A DNA stretch of 64,000 nucleotides from positions 1 to 64,000 of the forward strand of contig NZ_FQWX01000013.1 in NCBI RefSeq assembly GCF_900129815.1, read 5' to 3'. Within the stretch, counting starts at the first letter, position 1, and each line of letters starts with the position of its first letter. Below, in pieces: positions 26,222-34,096 of the stretch. A program made the position numbers and the translations under genes. Source of the stretch: Asaccharospora irregularis DSM 2635 (GTDB taxonomy: Bacteria; Bacillota; Clostridia; Peptostreptococcales; Peptostreptococcaceae). Below the pieces are notes generated by a model. That model worked only from the letters and a program-made list of their open reading frames with translations. It searched no databases and was not told where the DNA came from.

Positions 26222-27165
26222 TATACTGCCTTAATTGAATTTACAAACAATAAATATCCCTGGATACAAGATAAAAATAAACTTTCACTTTCGTTGTATT
26301 TACCTTCATTGGCAGCTTTTGACGAAACTTGGATTTTTTCGTCTAATTCCTTAGTATATGTCAATAAATTTTCTTTAAAACTATTCATTTCTTTGTAATC
26401 AATCTTACTCGCATTTTTTTGTATTTTCTGCAAGATTTCTTTTCTTTTTGTTAAAATCATGTTATATTTCGACATATCCATATTTTCCCTACCATTTGCC
26501 CATAATTGTGACTCTTCTTTGAAATTTGCTACTAAATTATTTAAATCCTTAGATACTGATTCTACATATGCATATTTTTCTGTATACTCTAAAGAAATTG
26601 TAGGAATCTCTATTTTAGTTATAAACGCATCTGGAAATACTTTTTTAGTTTGTTCTAGATGATTTCTTGTAATATTCTCATCAAAATAAGAATATGTTTG
26701 TACTTTTTTTGCCCCGTCTTTTTCCAACATAGAAAAAGGAATTTTATTTGTGTCTAACTTTTCCCTTACCTTTTCTATTTCTACAGGGTTATCTATTGAT
26801 GCAACTTGTATTGTATAAACATTCCAACCATTTATTACTCCTAGTTTAACTTCATTGGAAACTTCTTTGTCATTTTCTTTACCTTCATCAATTTCTTCTA
26901 ATTCTTTGGATATATCCTCATAAGTAATACTATTATTTTTTTCCTTTTCTTTAAATTTATTTATAATTGGTATTTTATCCATAAGATTTATGCTACTAAT
27001 AGCGGATACTTTATTGCTTAGGGTCTCTACTATACTACTATTCTTTATCTTGTTATATGTATAGCCCCCTATTATGCAAGTACAAATACCAACCACAATA
27101 AACCTATTTATTTTCACTCTACGTCTCTTATTGAATCCTTTGTATATTTTTCTTCTTCTATTCAT
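26221..27165 (-). CDS. Membrane-anchored protein with a SPOR-like segment
   Basis: 314 residues. A basic N-terminus (MNRRRKIYKGFNKRRRVK) precedes one membrane helix at about 20-40. A long hydrophilic linker leads to WNVYTIQVASIDNPVEIEKV at about 115, followed by a pattern of short strands and helices to about 195 that resembles the SPOR fold (peptidoglycan binding at division sites). The remaining 120 residues are helical. I do not know a named function. Its own terminator follows; it stands between rnf and a wall hydrolase. Confidence 0.6.
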   Translation of the reverse strand: MNRRRKIYKGFNKRRRVKINRFIVVGICTCIIGGYTYNKIKNSSIVETLSNKVSAISSINLMDKIPIINKFKEKEKNNSITYEDISKELEEIDEGKENDKEVSNEVKLGVINGWNVYTIQVASIDNPVEIEKVREKLDTNKIPFSMLEKDGAKKVQTYSYFDENITRNHLEQTKKVFPDAFITKIEIPTISLEYTEKYAYVESVSKDLNNLVANFKEESQLWANGRENMDMSKYNMILTKRKEILQKIQKNASKIDYKEMNSFKENLLTYTKELDEKIQVSSKAANEGKYNESESLFLSCIQGYLLFVNSIKAV

Positions 27166-27257
27166 TAGTTTCCCCCCAAAAAATTTATATTATTAATAAT
27201 ATTTATTCATATAAGGGTACCTTTATGATAAAAACGAAAATACTTTTCATAAAAAAT

Positions 27258-27295
27258 AAAAGGCAAGACTACAATTAAGTAGAATCTTGCCTTTT
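27258..27295 (-). terminator. Terminator of the SH3b/NlpC hydrolase gene
   Basis: AAAAGGCAAGA and TCTTGCCTTTT pair around a 16-base loop, with further T residues, just behind the stop at 27300. Confidence 0.85.
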
Positions 27296-27299
27296 TTAT

Positions 27300-28523
27300 C
27301 TAAAATCTTCTAGCTCCTAAAACAGCTTTAGACCAATATGCTGACGATAAACTAGTTATTTTTACTTTATCCGGTCTTGATATAGTTCCGCTACAATGTA
27401 TAAATTCATTGCCTCCTATATATATACCAACGTGATTTACTGCTCCATCACCATTTGTATCAAAATATAGTAAATCTCCTGCCTTATAGTTTCCTCTATC
27501 AACCAACTGGCCAGCTCTAGCTTGTTCTCTAGATACCCTCGGTATACTTTTATTTGCAGCATTTCTATATACATACTGTGTAAACCCTGAGCAATCAAAT
27601 ATATCAGGTCCAGATGCCCCCCACTTATATGGTTTACCCATCAGTGTGTAAGCATAACTAACAATTTCAGATCCATTTACAGACCCCGTTGGATTGTTGT
27701 TACTGTTATTATTAGTGTTATTTTGATCTACAACTGGGTTTTTAGAAGGAGTACTTTCTTGGCTACTTTGGTTTTTTGATGTCAATGGCTCTGTAGTTTC
27801 AGATATATATCTTCCAGTAGCCCATCCTGATAACCCATTTGATAGTTTAACCTTATACCATGAGTTGCTCTTTTCCTTAAGCTCAACCACACTTCCTGGT
27901 GATATACTACATTGAACAGGATAGTTAATACCTGGCCCACTTCTTACATTCAATCTTGAATTAGATATGACCTTACCTCTCTTATCTTGGAAAGTTTCCG
28001 TTTGCTGACTTTCAGTATTATCTGTTGATTGTTTGTCTACCTTTACTATGTATTTTCCACTGGCCCATCCTGTTATTCCATTTTTTAATTTAACTTTATA
28101 CCAACCATTGCTTTCTTCTAGCAAACTAACTGTTTCTCCATTTAGAGCTTTGCCTACTATAGCGTGAGAAATTCCAGCACCTAATCTTATATTTAATGCA
28201 CTCGCCTTTATCTTAGCATTACCTGTAGAGACACAAGTAGAATTGTTCTCATTACTTGAACCAATATTTATATACTCTGAACTTCCCCATCCTACTAATC
28301 CATTGGATGCCTTTACTTTATACCAGCCTTGAGATTTTTCTAAAATTTCTACAGTCTGACCCTTGTATACTTTGCCTAGTTTACTATTTTTGATACTCGG
28401 ACCACTTCTTATATTTAGTGCACTTGCTGATATTGTTCCTTTTTCCATTGCATTAGCTTCTGCCGCATTTAATGACACTGCTAAAGCACCAATCCCTATG
28501 GCTACCATAGTTTTCTTATTCAT
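27300..28523 (-). CDS. Secreted cell-wall hydrolase: three SH3b domains plus NlpC/P60
   Basis: 407 residues. Signal peptide with the AANA-type end near residue 25. Three bacterial SH3 repeats (ALNIRSGPS, ALNIRLGAG and RLNVRSGPG starts; GLVGW/GITGW/GLSGW ends) cover about 28-245. An Asn/Ser-rich linker follows, then an NlpC/P60 endopeptidase with catalytic Cys in DCSGFTQYVY (about residue 310) and His in NHVGIYIG. It should cleave gamma-D-Glu-diamino-acid bonds in peptidoglycan stem peptides. Confidence 0.92.
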   Translation of the reverse strand: MNKKTMVAIGIGALAVSLNAAEANAMEKGTISASALNIRSGPSIKNSKLGKVYKGQTVEILEKSQGWYKVKASNGLVGWGSSEYINIGSSNENNSTCVSTGNAKIKASALNIRLGAGISHAIVGKALNGETVSLLEESNGWYKVKLKNGITGWASGKYIVKVDKQSTDNTESQQTETFQDKRGKVISNSRLNVRSGPGINYPVQCSISPGSVVELKEKSNSWYKVKLSNGLSGWATGRYISETTEPLTSKNQSSQESTPSKNPVVDQNNTNNNSNNNPTGSVNGSEIVSYAYTLMGKPYKWGASGPDIFDCSGFTQYVYRNAANKSIPRVSREQARAGQLVDRGNYKAGDLLYFDTNGDGAVNHVGIYIGGNEFIHCSGTISRPDKVKITSLSSAYWSKAVLGARRF

Positions 28524-28723
28524 AGCCCTAATCCCCCAATCTTATCTTTTGTAAAAATAGCTGTCTTTTTCGTATATACTTTATTAAATAATTCCATTTT
28601 AAATTTAATCCACTAATGTAATTAATCTTGTTAAAAATCGGATTAATCTAAATTAATTCCATTTATTTACAATTAATATTATTTAATTTAATCATATATC
28701 ATTTTCCTACTAATTGTAAAGTT

Positions 28724-29101
28724 CTATTTGACTAATTGTTTTGGCAATATTTCAATCCAGTAATTATCTGGATCAGCTATAAAATAAATTCCCATAGATT
28801 TATTTTCAAAACATATACAACCTTGTTCTTTGTGAAGCTTGTGTGCCTCATCAAAGTCATCTACTTCTAATGCTAAGTGAAACTCGTTGTCCCCTAAATT
28901 ATACTGTCTATCCCAATCTTTAAGCCATGTCAATTCCAGAGTGTGAGAAGTTATTCCATCTCCTAGATATACTAGTATAAAACTACCATCATCAGCAACC
29001 TTACGTTCCACTTCTTTAAGTCCTAAGGATTCTCTGTAAAACTCTAAACTCTTATCTAAGTTAGTTACATTAAAGTTATTGTGCACAAAATTAAATTTCA
29101 T
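28724..29101 (-). CDS. VOC-family (glyoxalase-like) protein
   Basis: 125 residues with two beta-alpha-beta-beta-beta repeats. NLDKSLEFYRESLGLKEVER, LELTW, FHLALEVDDFDEAHKL and YFIADPDNYWIEILP match the glyoxalase I subfamily, with candidate metal ligands His7, Glu54, His74 and Glu118. Close to lactoylglutathione lyase in length, but low-thiol clostridia may use another substrate. It has its own AGGAGG-type site and lies 35 bases from the EEP gene upstream, so they may be cotranscribed. Confidence 0.8.
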   Translation of the reverse strand: MKFNFVHNNFNVTNLDKSLEFYRESLGLKEVERKVADDGSFILVYLGDGITSHTLELTWLKDWDRQYNLGDNEFHLALEVDDFDEAHKLHKEQGCICFENKSMGIYFIADPDNYWIEILPKQLVK

Positions 29102-29136
29102 TTTTAATACCTCCTGATTATCTTTTTATATCTATT

Positions 29137-29892
29137 TTATATTTTTAATTTTGCTATTATAGGATAATGATCCGACATATTTTTTATTAATACCTCATAA
29201 TCTAGAACTTCTATATTCGGAGATACAAAAATATAGTCTATCCTATCTAGCCCCGTTGCGAATGTAAGTATGTTTGATTTATCTAACTCCTTAGCAACAT
29301 CTTTTAAAATTTTTTTATTAATATCTATATCTCCTTCATTAAAGTCTCCAACTACTATATACGGCTCTTTTCCTAATAACTTGATAATAGATATTAATTC
29401 TTCGACCTGCACCTTTCTCTCTTCTTCCCCAAGCCCTAAATGGACATTTATTATATTTAAGTTTCGACCCTCGATATTTACCACTGTGTGTAGTATTCCT
29501 CTTTGTTCTCTATCGCTACTTAAATATATGTGTTTTTCACTTTTTATGGGGTACTTAGAATATGTAACAAGTCCATAGTTTAAACCCAAATCTACAACAT
29601 TAGCTCCAAAGTGAGAATACATTCCTAGTTCCTCTTTCAAACTACTAACTTGAAATCCAACTTTTGCAGATTCATTTACCTCTTGCAAACATATTATATC
29701 TGCTTTTGATACCCTTAGAAAATCAATTATATCAAAAAGTGTCGGAAACATATCCTTATTTACACCACTATGTATATTATAACTAATTATTTTAACTTCT
29801 TTTTTTTTGAAAAGAAAATTATTCTCTATAAGAAATGCTAATGCAATTATGATTATCGATAAAAATACTATAAATATTTTTCTAGCATTTAT
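29137..29892 (-). CDS. Endonuclease/exonuclease/phosphatase-family protein, start codon unusual
   Basis: The first ATG (29751) gives 204 residues with ADIICLQEV, VVGDFNEG and SDHYPI motifs of the EEP fold. The same frame stays open 48 codons further upstream and encodes a membrane helix, then KKKEVKIISYNIHSG, the missing first strand with the catalytic Asn motif. A TGA at 29896-29898 closes the frame and no ATG, GTG or TTG exists between. The AAGGAG upstream points to an ATA at 29892, ten bases on. Either a rare start or a frameshift at the very beginning is implied. The protein would be a membrane-anchored EEP hydrolase. Confidence 0.7.
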   Translation of the reverse strand: MNARKIFIVFLSIIIIALAFLIENNFLFKKKEVKIISYNIHSGVNKDMFPTLFDIIDFLRVSKADIICLQEVNESAKVGFQVSSLKEELGMYSHFGANVVDLGLNYGLVTYSKYPIKSEKHIYLSSDREQRGILHTVVNIEGRNLNIINVHLGLGEEERKVQVEELISIIKLLGKEPYIVVGDFNEGDIDINKKILKDVAKELDKSNILTFATGLDRIDYIFVSPNIEVLDYEVLIKNMSDHYPIIAKLKI

Positions 29893-29995
29893 AAATCATC
29901 ATCTCCTTATACAATTTCTTTTATAGTATATGCTAGTTTATATAAATACATATACGAAAATTAAAGACGCCATTAAATAAGCGTCTCAAAATTTA

Positions 29996-30604
29996 CTATT
30001 TACCTTTTTTTGTAATCTTTTCTTTTATTATATGATTTATTACCTTCTTTCGGATCTCCTCTGCTGTATATTCATCATCAACCTTGATATCCAGTAGTTT
30101 GGCTATCGATTTCATATCATCTCTAGTCTTAGACTTATAACTTTCAACTAGTTGCTCCTTTATTTTTTCAGGTTCTAAAATATACTCAGATTCCCCTCTT
30201 TTATATTTAAAATACTTTTTAGAATATAAAGATCTATTTAAATATATATGATTAGATATCTTTCTTAATACTTGATTATAAGAACTTCTTCCATTTAGTT
30301 TTATTCCTAAATATCTTGCAAACTTAATCAATTCATTTTTTGATTTAAATAATTCTTCTTTTTTTATAATCCTACCTATTGAAGATATATTTTCCTGATA
30401 TGATCCTCTTTTTAGGACACTTGAGTATACCCTAGATGTATCTATACCTTGATTTACTTTTTTTATATTTTCACTTATTATCTTATCAACATTTCCTTCA
30501 AAGTATTTTTGTGCGCCTTTTTTGGATACATAATTTTCAAGTTCTTTGTAGGCCATATCAAGTATCATTTCTCTTAAATCTTCTTTATACCCTCTAGATT
30601 CCAT
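29996..30604 (-). CDS. Uncharacterised protein with two SAP/Rho_N-like motifs
   Basis: 202 residues, basic and hydrophilic, no membrane segments. Two similar helix-turn-helix stretches are seen: ELIKFARYLGIKLNGRSSYN at about 90 and DDMKSIAKLLDIKVDDEYTA at about 165, each followed by a helix ending in ISNHI or VINHI. This two-helix pattern resembles SAP or Rho N-terminal motifs, which bind nucleic acid. The function is not known to me. A good GGGGGGAG-type site precedes ATG 30604. Confidence 0.6.
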   Translation of the reverse strand: MESRGYKEDLREMILDMAYKELENYVSKKGAQKYFEGNVDKIISENIKKVNQGIDTSRVYSSVLKRGSYQENISSIGRIIKKEELFKSKNELIKFARYLGIKLNGRSSYNQVLRKISNHIYLNRSLYSKKYFKYKRGESEYILEPEKIKEQLVESYKSKTRDDMKSIAKLLDIKVDDEYTAEEIRKKVINHIIKEKITKKGK

Positions 30605-30689
30605 GATACTCCCCCCTTAGATACTATATTATATTCAAAATTTTTTCATAATGTGAGTTCACTTCTTGGACTATTTTCATAATATAATC

Positions 30690-30798
30690 TATATACATTA
30701 AATATTTTTATAAATTATAGGAAATTATACTCTTTTTTATTTTATCTATATAATTTCCTATAATTTATAATCAAATTTATTTTCATTTTAATGTATAT
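30690..30798. repeat. Large inverted repeat with 20-bp perfect core
   Basis: ATAAATTATAGGAAATTATA at 30710-30729 and its exact complement at 30749-30768 surround a 19-base loop. Outer arms ATATACATTAA (30690) and TTAATGTATAT (30788) pair as well, so the whole 109 bases can fold into one long hairpin. Confidence 0.75.
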
Positions 30799-30799
30799 A

Positions 30800-30895
30800 T
30801 TTGGTTGAGCGTGGACATACTATTAATGTAAAATCAAACATACTCAATCTCCCCCATTTAGACTTCTATTATTCCCCCAATAGAAGTCTTTTTTT
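30800..30895 (+). ncRNA. Candidate small RNA with C-rich unpaired motifs
   Basis: A textbook plus-strand terminator (GACTTCTATT, loop ATTCCCCC, AATAGAAGTC, then eight T) stands at 30861-30896 with no plus-strand gene for more than 10 kb upstream apart from fprA. CCCCC occurs both in the loop (30874-30878) and in the single-stranded region before it (30851-30855). Such C-rich motifs in Firmicute small RNAs pair with G-rich ribosome-binding sites, and many genes here have AGGGGG sites. The 5' end is not determined. Confidence 0.4.
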
Positions 30896-30896
30896 A
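30861..30896 (+). terminator. Intrinsic terminator with CCCCC in its loop
   Basis: Ten-base stem GACTTCTATT/AATAGAAGTC followed by a run of T. On the minus strand no matching T-run follows, so it acts on plus-strand transcripts. Confidence 0.85.
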
Positions 30897-30933
30897 TATC
30901 TTAAGTAAGAATATAATTTCCTATGAATCATAA

Positions 30934-30976
30934 AAAAAGTACCGAAAATAATTATTAATTATTTTCGGTACTTTTT
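30934..30976 (-). terminator. Terminator of the metallochaperone gene
   Basis: A perfect 20-bp stem (AAAAAGTACCGAAAATAATT and complement) with a three-base loop, ten bases after the stop codon at 30986. Confidence 0.9.
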
Positions 30977-30985
30977 GTTTATCTT

Positions 30986-31198
30986 CTATTCTATTCCTTT
31001 TAATTCAAACCCTAAATCTTCAATAACTTCTTTTATTGCAATGTCTGATATACCGTCTTGAATATCTACAATTGCAAAATTCCCTTCTAAGCTAACCTCT
31101 AATACCTCTACACCTTCAATATCCTCTGTAAATGCTGTTTTTAAGTGATTTACACAATGAGAACAACTCATACCATCTATTAATAACTTCTTTTTCAT
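30986..31198 (-). CDS. Heavy-metal-associated (CopZ-like) metallochaperone
   Basis: 70 residues forming one HMA domain. The metal-binding loop GMSCSHC (residues 9-15) is intact. The beta-alpha-beta-beta-alpha-beta pattern ends FELKGIE. Such proteins carry Cu(I) to a P-type ATPase or repressor; neither is nearby, so the metal is inferred only. An AGGAGG-type site precedes ATG 31198. Confidence 0.88.
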   Translation of the reverse strand: MKKKLLIDGMSCSHCVNHLKTAFTEDIEGVEVLEVSLEGNFAIVDIQDGISDIAIKEVIEDLGFELKGIE

Positions 31199-31230
31199 AT
31201 AAAGACCTCCTTATAAACAATACCTAATAT

Positions 31231-32940
31231 TTAATTTGTATTATACTCTTTTATACTTATATTTGAAATACCTTCATATACATCAAAACTATTAGGAGAT
31301 AACTCCCCTTCTATACGTCTATTGTTAACAATATATTCGTCTCTAATACCTAAGCTTATAAATGCCACATTATCTACAACGTGTTTTTGTAAGGCCTTAT
31401 AAACAGACTTAGTCTGTTCCTGAGATGTTGAATTTAGTAGCGATGAAATATAATTATTTAGTTTTTCATCACTATATCCACTAGATTGTATTATTTCAAC
31501 AGGATCAGGAGTAATAGATAATTCCCAACCTAATAAGGCTAAATCATAGTCATTTCCTGCAAGTGCTGATTGAATTTCCTCAGGAGTTAACTGTTCAATA
31601 GTAGATTTAATTCCTATAGCCTTTAAATTATCGCTTATTATATTGGCAGTTTTTACCCTCTCTCCATTGTCCTTGTTTACTATTATTTTTAAATTCAAAT
31701 CTTTTATTTCTTTTTTTGTCTGTAATTTACTATCAGCTTCACGTTTTAAATTAGGATCATTTTTCTTTAATGACTTCTTATTATTTTGATCTTTATTCTT
31801 AGTGTTTTCGGTATTCTTGGTATTCTTTATATTTTTTGTATTCTTAGTTTTAGTATTTTCATTTTGAATCTTTACATTATCTGCTAAATCAACCTTTTCT
31901 AAATAACTAATAGCTTTTTCCTTGTCATAGGCTAATGATTTTATGTCCTTATTGTAGTACTTAGACTTTGAGTTTAGTGGGAAATTAACCAATGTTGCAT
32001 CGCCCATATATCCCTCTTGTATTATGTTTTCCCTATTTATAGCATGGGCTATAGCCTTTCTAAAGTCCAAGTTATTAAAAAACTTGTTGTTGTAATTCAA
32101 CATGATATATTCAAAATCTCGACCTTCGTAGTTAGTTATATTAAATTCTTTTTCTTGGAATTTACTTAAGTCCCCTAAAGATATATTAGTCATATCACTG
32201 TCTAGTGACATAACCATAGAAATTTGCGCATCATAGTCAGGAACTATACTTACCTTTATATTTCTTATATCCTCTGGCAATTCATCATAGTATTCTTTAT
32301 TTGCAACTAACGTTATTCCTTCTCTTTCCTGATACTTTTCTACTTTATAAGGTCCATTTCCAATTAAATTATTATTGTTATTATCAATGTCTTTCTTGTC
32401 TGATTTTCCTATTTTATCTTGTGATACTATTGGAAATATTAATTTTTCTATAGAAAACGCATAAGCATTTTTAAAGTTTATAGTGAGTTCATCTGATGAA
32501 GTTGTATCAACAGACGCTATATTCTCTACAAGCTTATTATAAGGGCTGTCCCCTGTTTTCTTTATAAAATCAACAGTAAACCTTACATCATCAGAAGTAA
32601 CCTTACCTTCATCATGCCATTTAGCATCTTTTAATTTTATTCTAATACCTCTTCCACCTTGCAAAAGAGTATACTGATCTACAAGTTGAGGAACTACATT
32701 GTAGTTCTCATCTATTGTAAACAATCCATCATATATTAAATTTGTTATATACGATACTGATTTATCCTTATTTGTTATAGGATTTATAGTCTTCGGTTTT
32801 ACCATAGTTAGGTTTATGTATTCCGAATTAATAGCACTTTTACTTTCTTTATTTGAGGTATCTTTACCTCCATTTGGATTACAACCTACTACCATAATAG
32901 CTATAGTTAAAATTATGCTTAAAACTTTTATCCTTTTCAT
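31231..32940 (-). CDS. Peptide ABC transporter substrate-binding lipoprotein
   Basis: 569 residues. Lipoprotein signal ending VVGC at about residue 20. SBP_bac_5 (OppA/DppA-like) features: VKPKTINPITNKDKSVSYI, AKWHDEGKVTSDDVRFTVDF, NGPYKVEKYQE and DFRKAIAHAINRENI. An insertion at about 357-402 is composed mostly of repeated Lys-Asn-Thr units, not present in typical members. No permease or ATPase genes are adjacent, so it may serve an unlinked transporter. It ends four bases before the window's metallochaperone region begins and follows the transglycosylase by four bases. Confidence 0.88.
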   Translation of the reverse strand: MKRIKVLSIILTIAIMVVGCNPNGGKDTSNKESKSAINSEYINLTMVKPKTINPITNKDKSVSYITNLIYDGLFTIDENYNVVPQLVDQYTLLQGGRGIRIKLKDAKWHDEGKVTSDDVRFTVDFIKKTGDSPYNKLVENIASVDTTSSDELTINFKNAYAFSIEKLIFPIVSQDKIGKSDKKDIDNNNNNLIGNGPYKVEKYQEREGITLVANKEYYDELPEDIRNIKVSIVPDYDAQISMVMSLDSDMTNISLGDLSKFQEKEFNITNYEGRDFEYIMLNYNNKFFNNLDFRKAIAHAINRENIIQEGYMGDATLVNFPLNSKSKYYNKDIKSLAYDKEKAISYLEKVDLADNVKIQNENTKTKNTKNIKNTKNTENTKNKDQNNKKSLKKNDPNLKREADSKLQTKKEIKDLNLKIIVNKDNGERVKTANIISDNLKAIGIKSTIEQLTPEEIQSALAGNDYDLALLGWELSITPDPVEIIQSSGYSDEKLNNYISSLLNSTSQEQTKSVYKALQKHVVDNVAFISLGIRDEYIVNNRRIEGELSPNSFDVYEGISNISIKEYNTN

Positions 32941-32944
32941 TTGT

Positions 32945-33493
32945 TTATTCCTTCCCTACATATATCTCTTTATAATTTTTGTAATTATTTTTCACCTTTT
33001 CCAAGTAAGTCGATGTTTCCTGGAAAGGTATATTATGTAGTTTTTCCCCGTCCTCGCTATAGTCGTTGTTTTCAAGCCATTTTCTAACATTACCTGAGCC
33101 CCCGTTATACGCCGCTATAACTAGGTCTAGCTTTCCAAACTCTTTATACAATTTATTTAAATACCAACAACCAATCTTTATATTGGTTTCCGGATCAAAA
33201 ATATCTACTTCCTCTAATTCAAGCTCTTCAATTGCCCAATCTCTGGTAATATCACTAACCTGCATTAATCCTTTTGCACCCTTATGAGATATTGCTTTTT
33301 CATTAAATTTGCTCTCTGCTTTTATAACGCTATATACTAAATTCTCATCTAAATCGAATTCTTCAGCATACTTTTCTACATATTCAGAGTATTGTTTTGG
33401 GTAAATAAGTTTATGTATAGTTTTACTTTCCATCAATGAAGCCCCAATTAAAATCGCAAGAATAGATAAAATTAACACTATTTTCTTACCCAC
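32945..33493 (-). CDS. Slt-type lytic transglycosylase
   Basis: 182 residues with an N-terminal membrane anchor or signal. Catalytic Glu in IKAESKFNEKAIS (about residue 64), then GLMQVSD and AAYNGGSGNVRKWL, the classical SLT motifs. It cleaves the glycan strand between MurNAc and GlcNAc. The start is a GTG inside the end of coaE (8-base overlap), with GGAG seven bases before it, which indicates translational coupling. Confidence 0.93.
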   Translation of the reverse strand: MGKKIVLILSILAILIGASLMESKTIHKLIYPKQYSEYVEKYAEEFDLDENLVYSVIKAESKFNEKAISHKGAKGLMQVSDITRDWAIEELELEEVDIFDPETNIKIGCWYLNKLYKEFGKLDLVIAAYNGGSGNVRKWLENNDYSEDGEKLHNIPFQETSTYLEKVKNNYKNYKEIYVGKE

Positions 33494-34088
33494 ACCAGTT
33501 CTCCTTCATATAATCTATAAATTTTAATACTATTTTGGTCAACTCGTCTATTGTTCCAGAATTATCTATTATATAATCCGCATATCTGGACTTTTCATCT
33601 TGAGGCATTTGTGATCTAATTTTTCGAATTGCCTCATCTATAGTACAGTTATCCCTATGTTGTATTCTCTTGATTTGTACCTCTTGTTTACATGTAACCA
33701 CCAATAACTTATCTACTATTTCCAGATAGCCACCCTCCACCAGCAAGGCGGCATCTATTACTGCAACTTTCTTTTTTTTCTTTTTTATTTCATCTATCTT
33801 GCATAGTATTTTTTCCTTTATTTTTGGGTGCGTCAAATTATTTAGTTCTAAAAGTTTATTATTATCATTAAAAACTATCTTTCCTAAAGCTTTTCTATTT
33901 AATGTTTGGTCATCATTTTTTACACTTGGACCAAAGTGTTCGAATACTTTTTCCAACAAACACTGATCTTCAAATATCTCTCTAGATATTATATCAGCAT
34001 CTATTATATCTATATTATTTTTCTTGAATATAGATGATATGCTGGTTTTCCCGCACCCTATATTTCCTGTAAGACCTAATATTAACAC
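33486..34088 (-). CDS. coaE: Dephospho-CoA kinase
   Basis: 200 residues; last step of coenzyme A synthesis. P-loop GLTGNIGCGKTS at residues 4-15, DADIISREIF, and the LVEGGYLEIVD lid region. GTG start with AGGTG five bases upstream. Lies eight bases behind polA, a common Firmicute arrangement. Confidence 0.95.
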   Translation of the reverse strand: MLILGLTGNIGCGKTSISSIFKKNNIDIIDADIISREIFEDQCLLEKVFEHFGPSVKNDDQTLNRKALGKIVFNDNNKLLELNNLTHPKIKEKILCKIDEIKKKKKKVAVIDAALLVEGGYLEIVDKLLVVTCKQEVQIKRIQHRDNCTIDEAIRKIRSQMPQDEKSRYADYIIDNSGTIDELTKIVLKFIDYMKENWCG

Positions 34089-34096
34089 TAAATCAC

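Larger units (their letters stand above)
30605..30985. other. Structured 380-base gap
   Basis: No protein gene seen. It contains a large AT-rich inverted repeat, a plus-strand terminator that may end a small RNA, and the minus-strand terminator of the metallochaperone gene. Each is listed separately. Confidence 0.6.
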
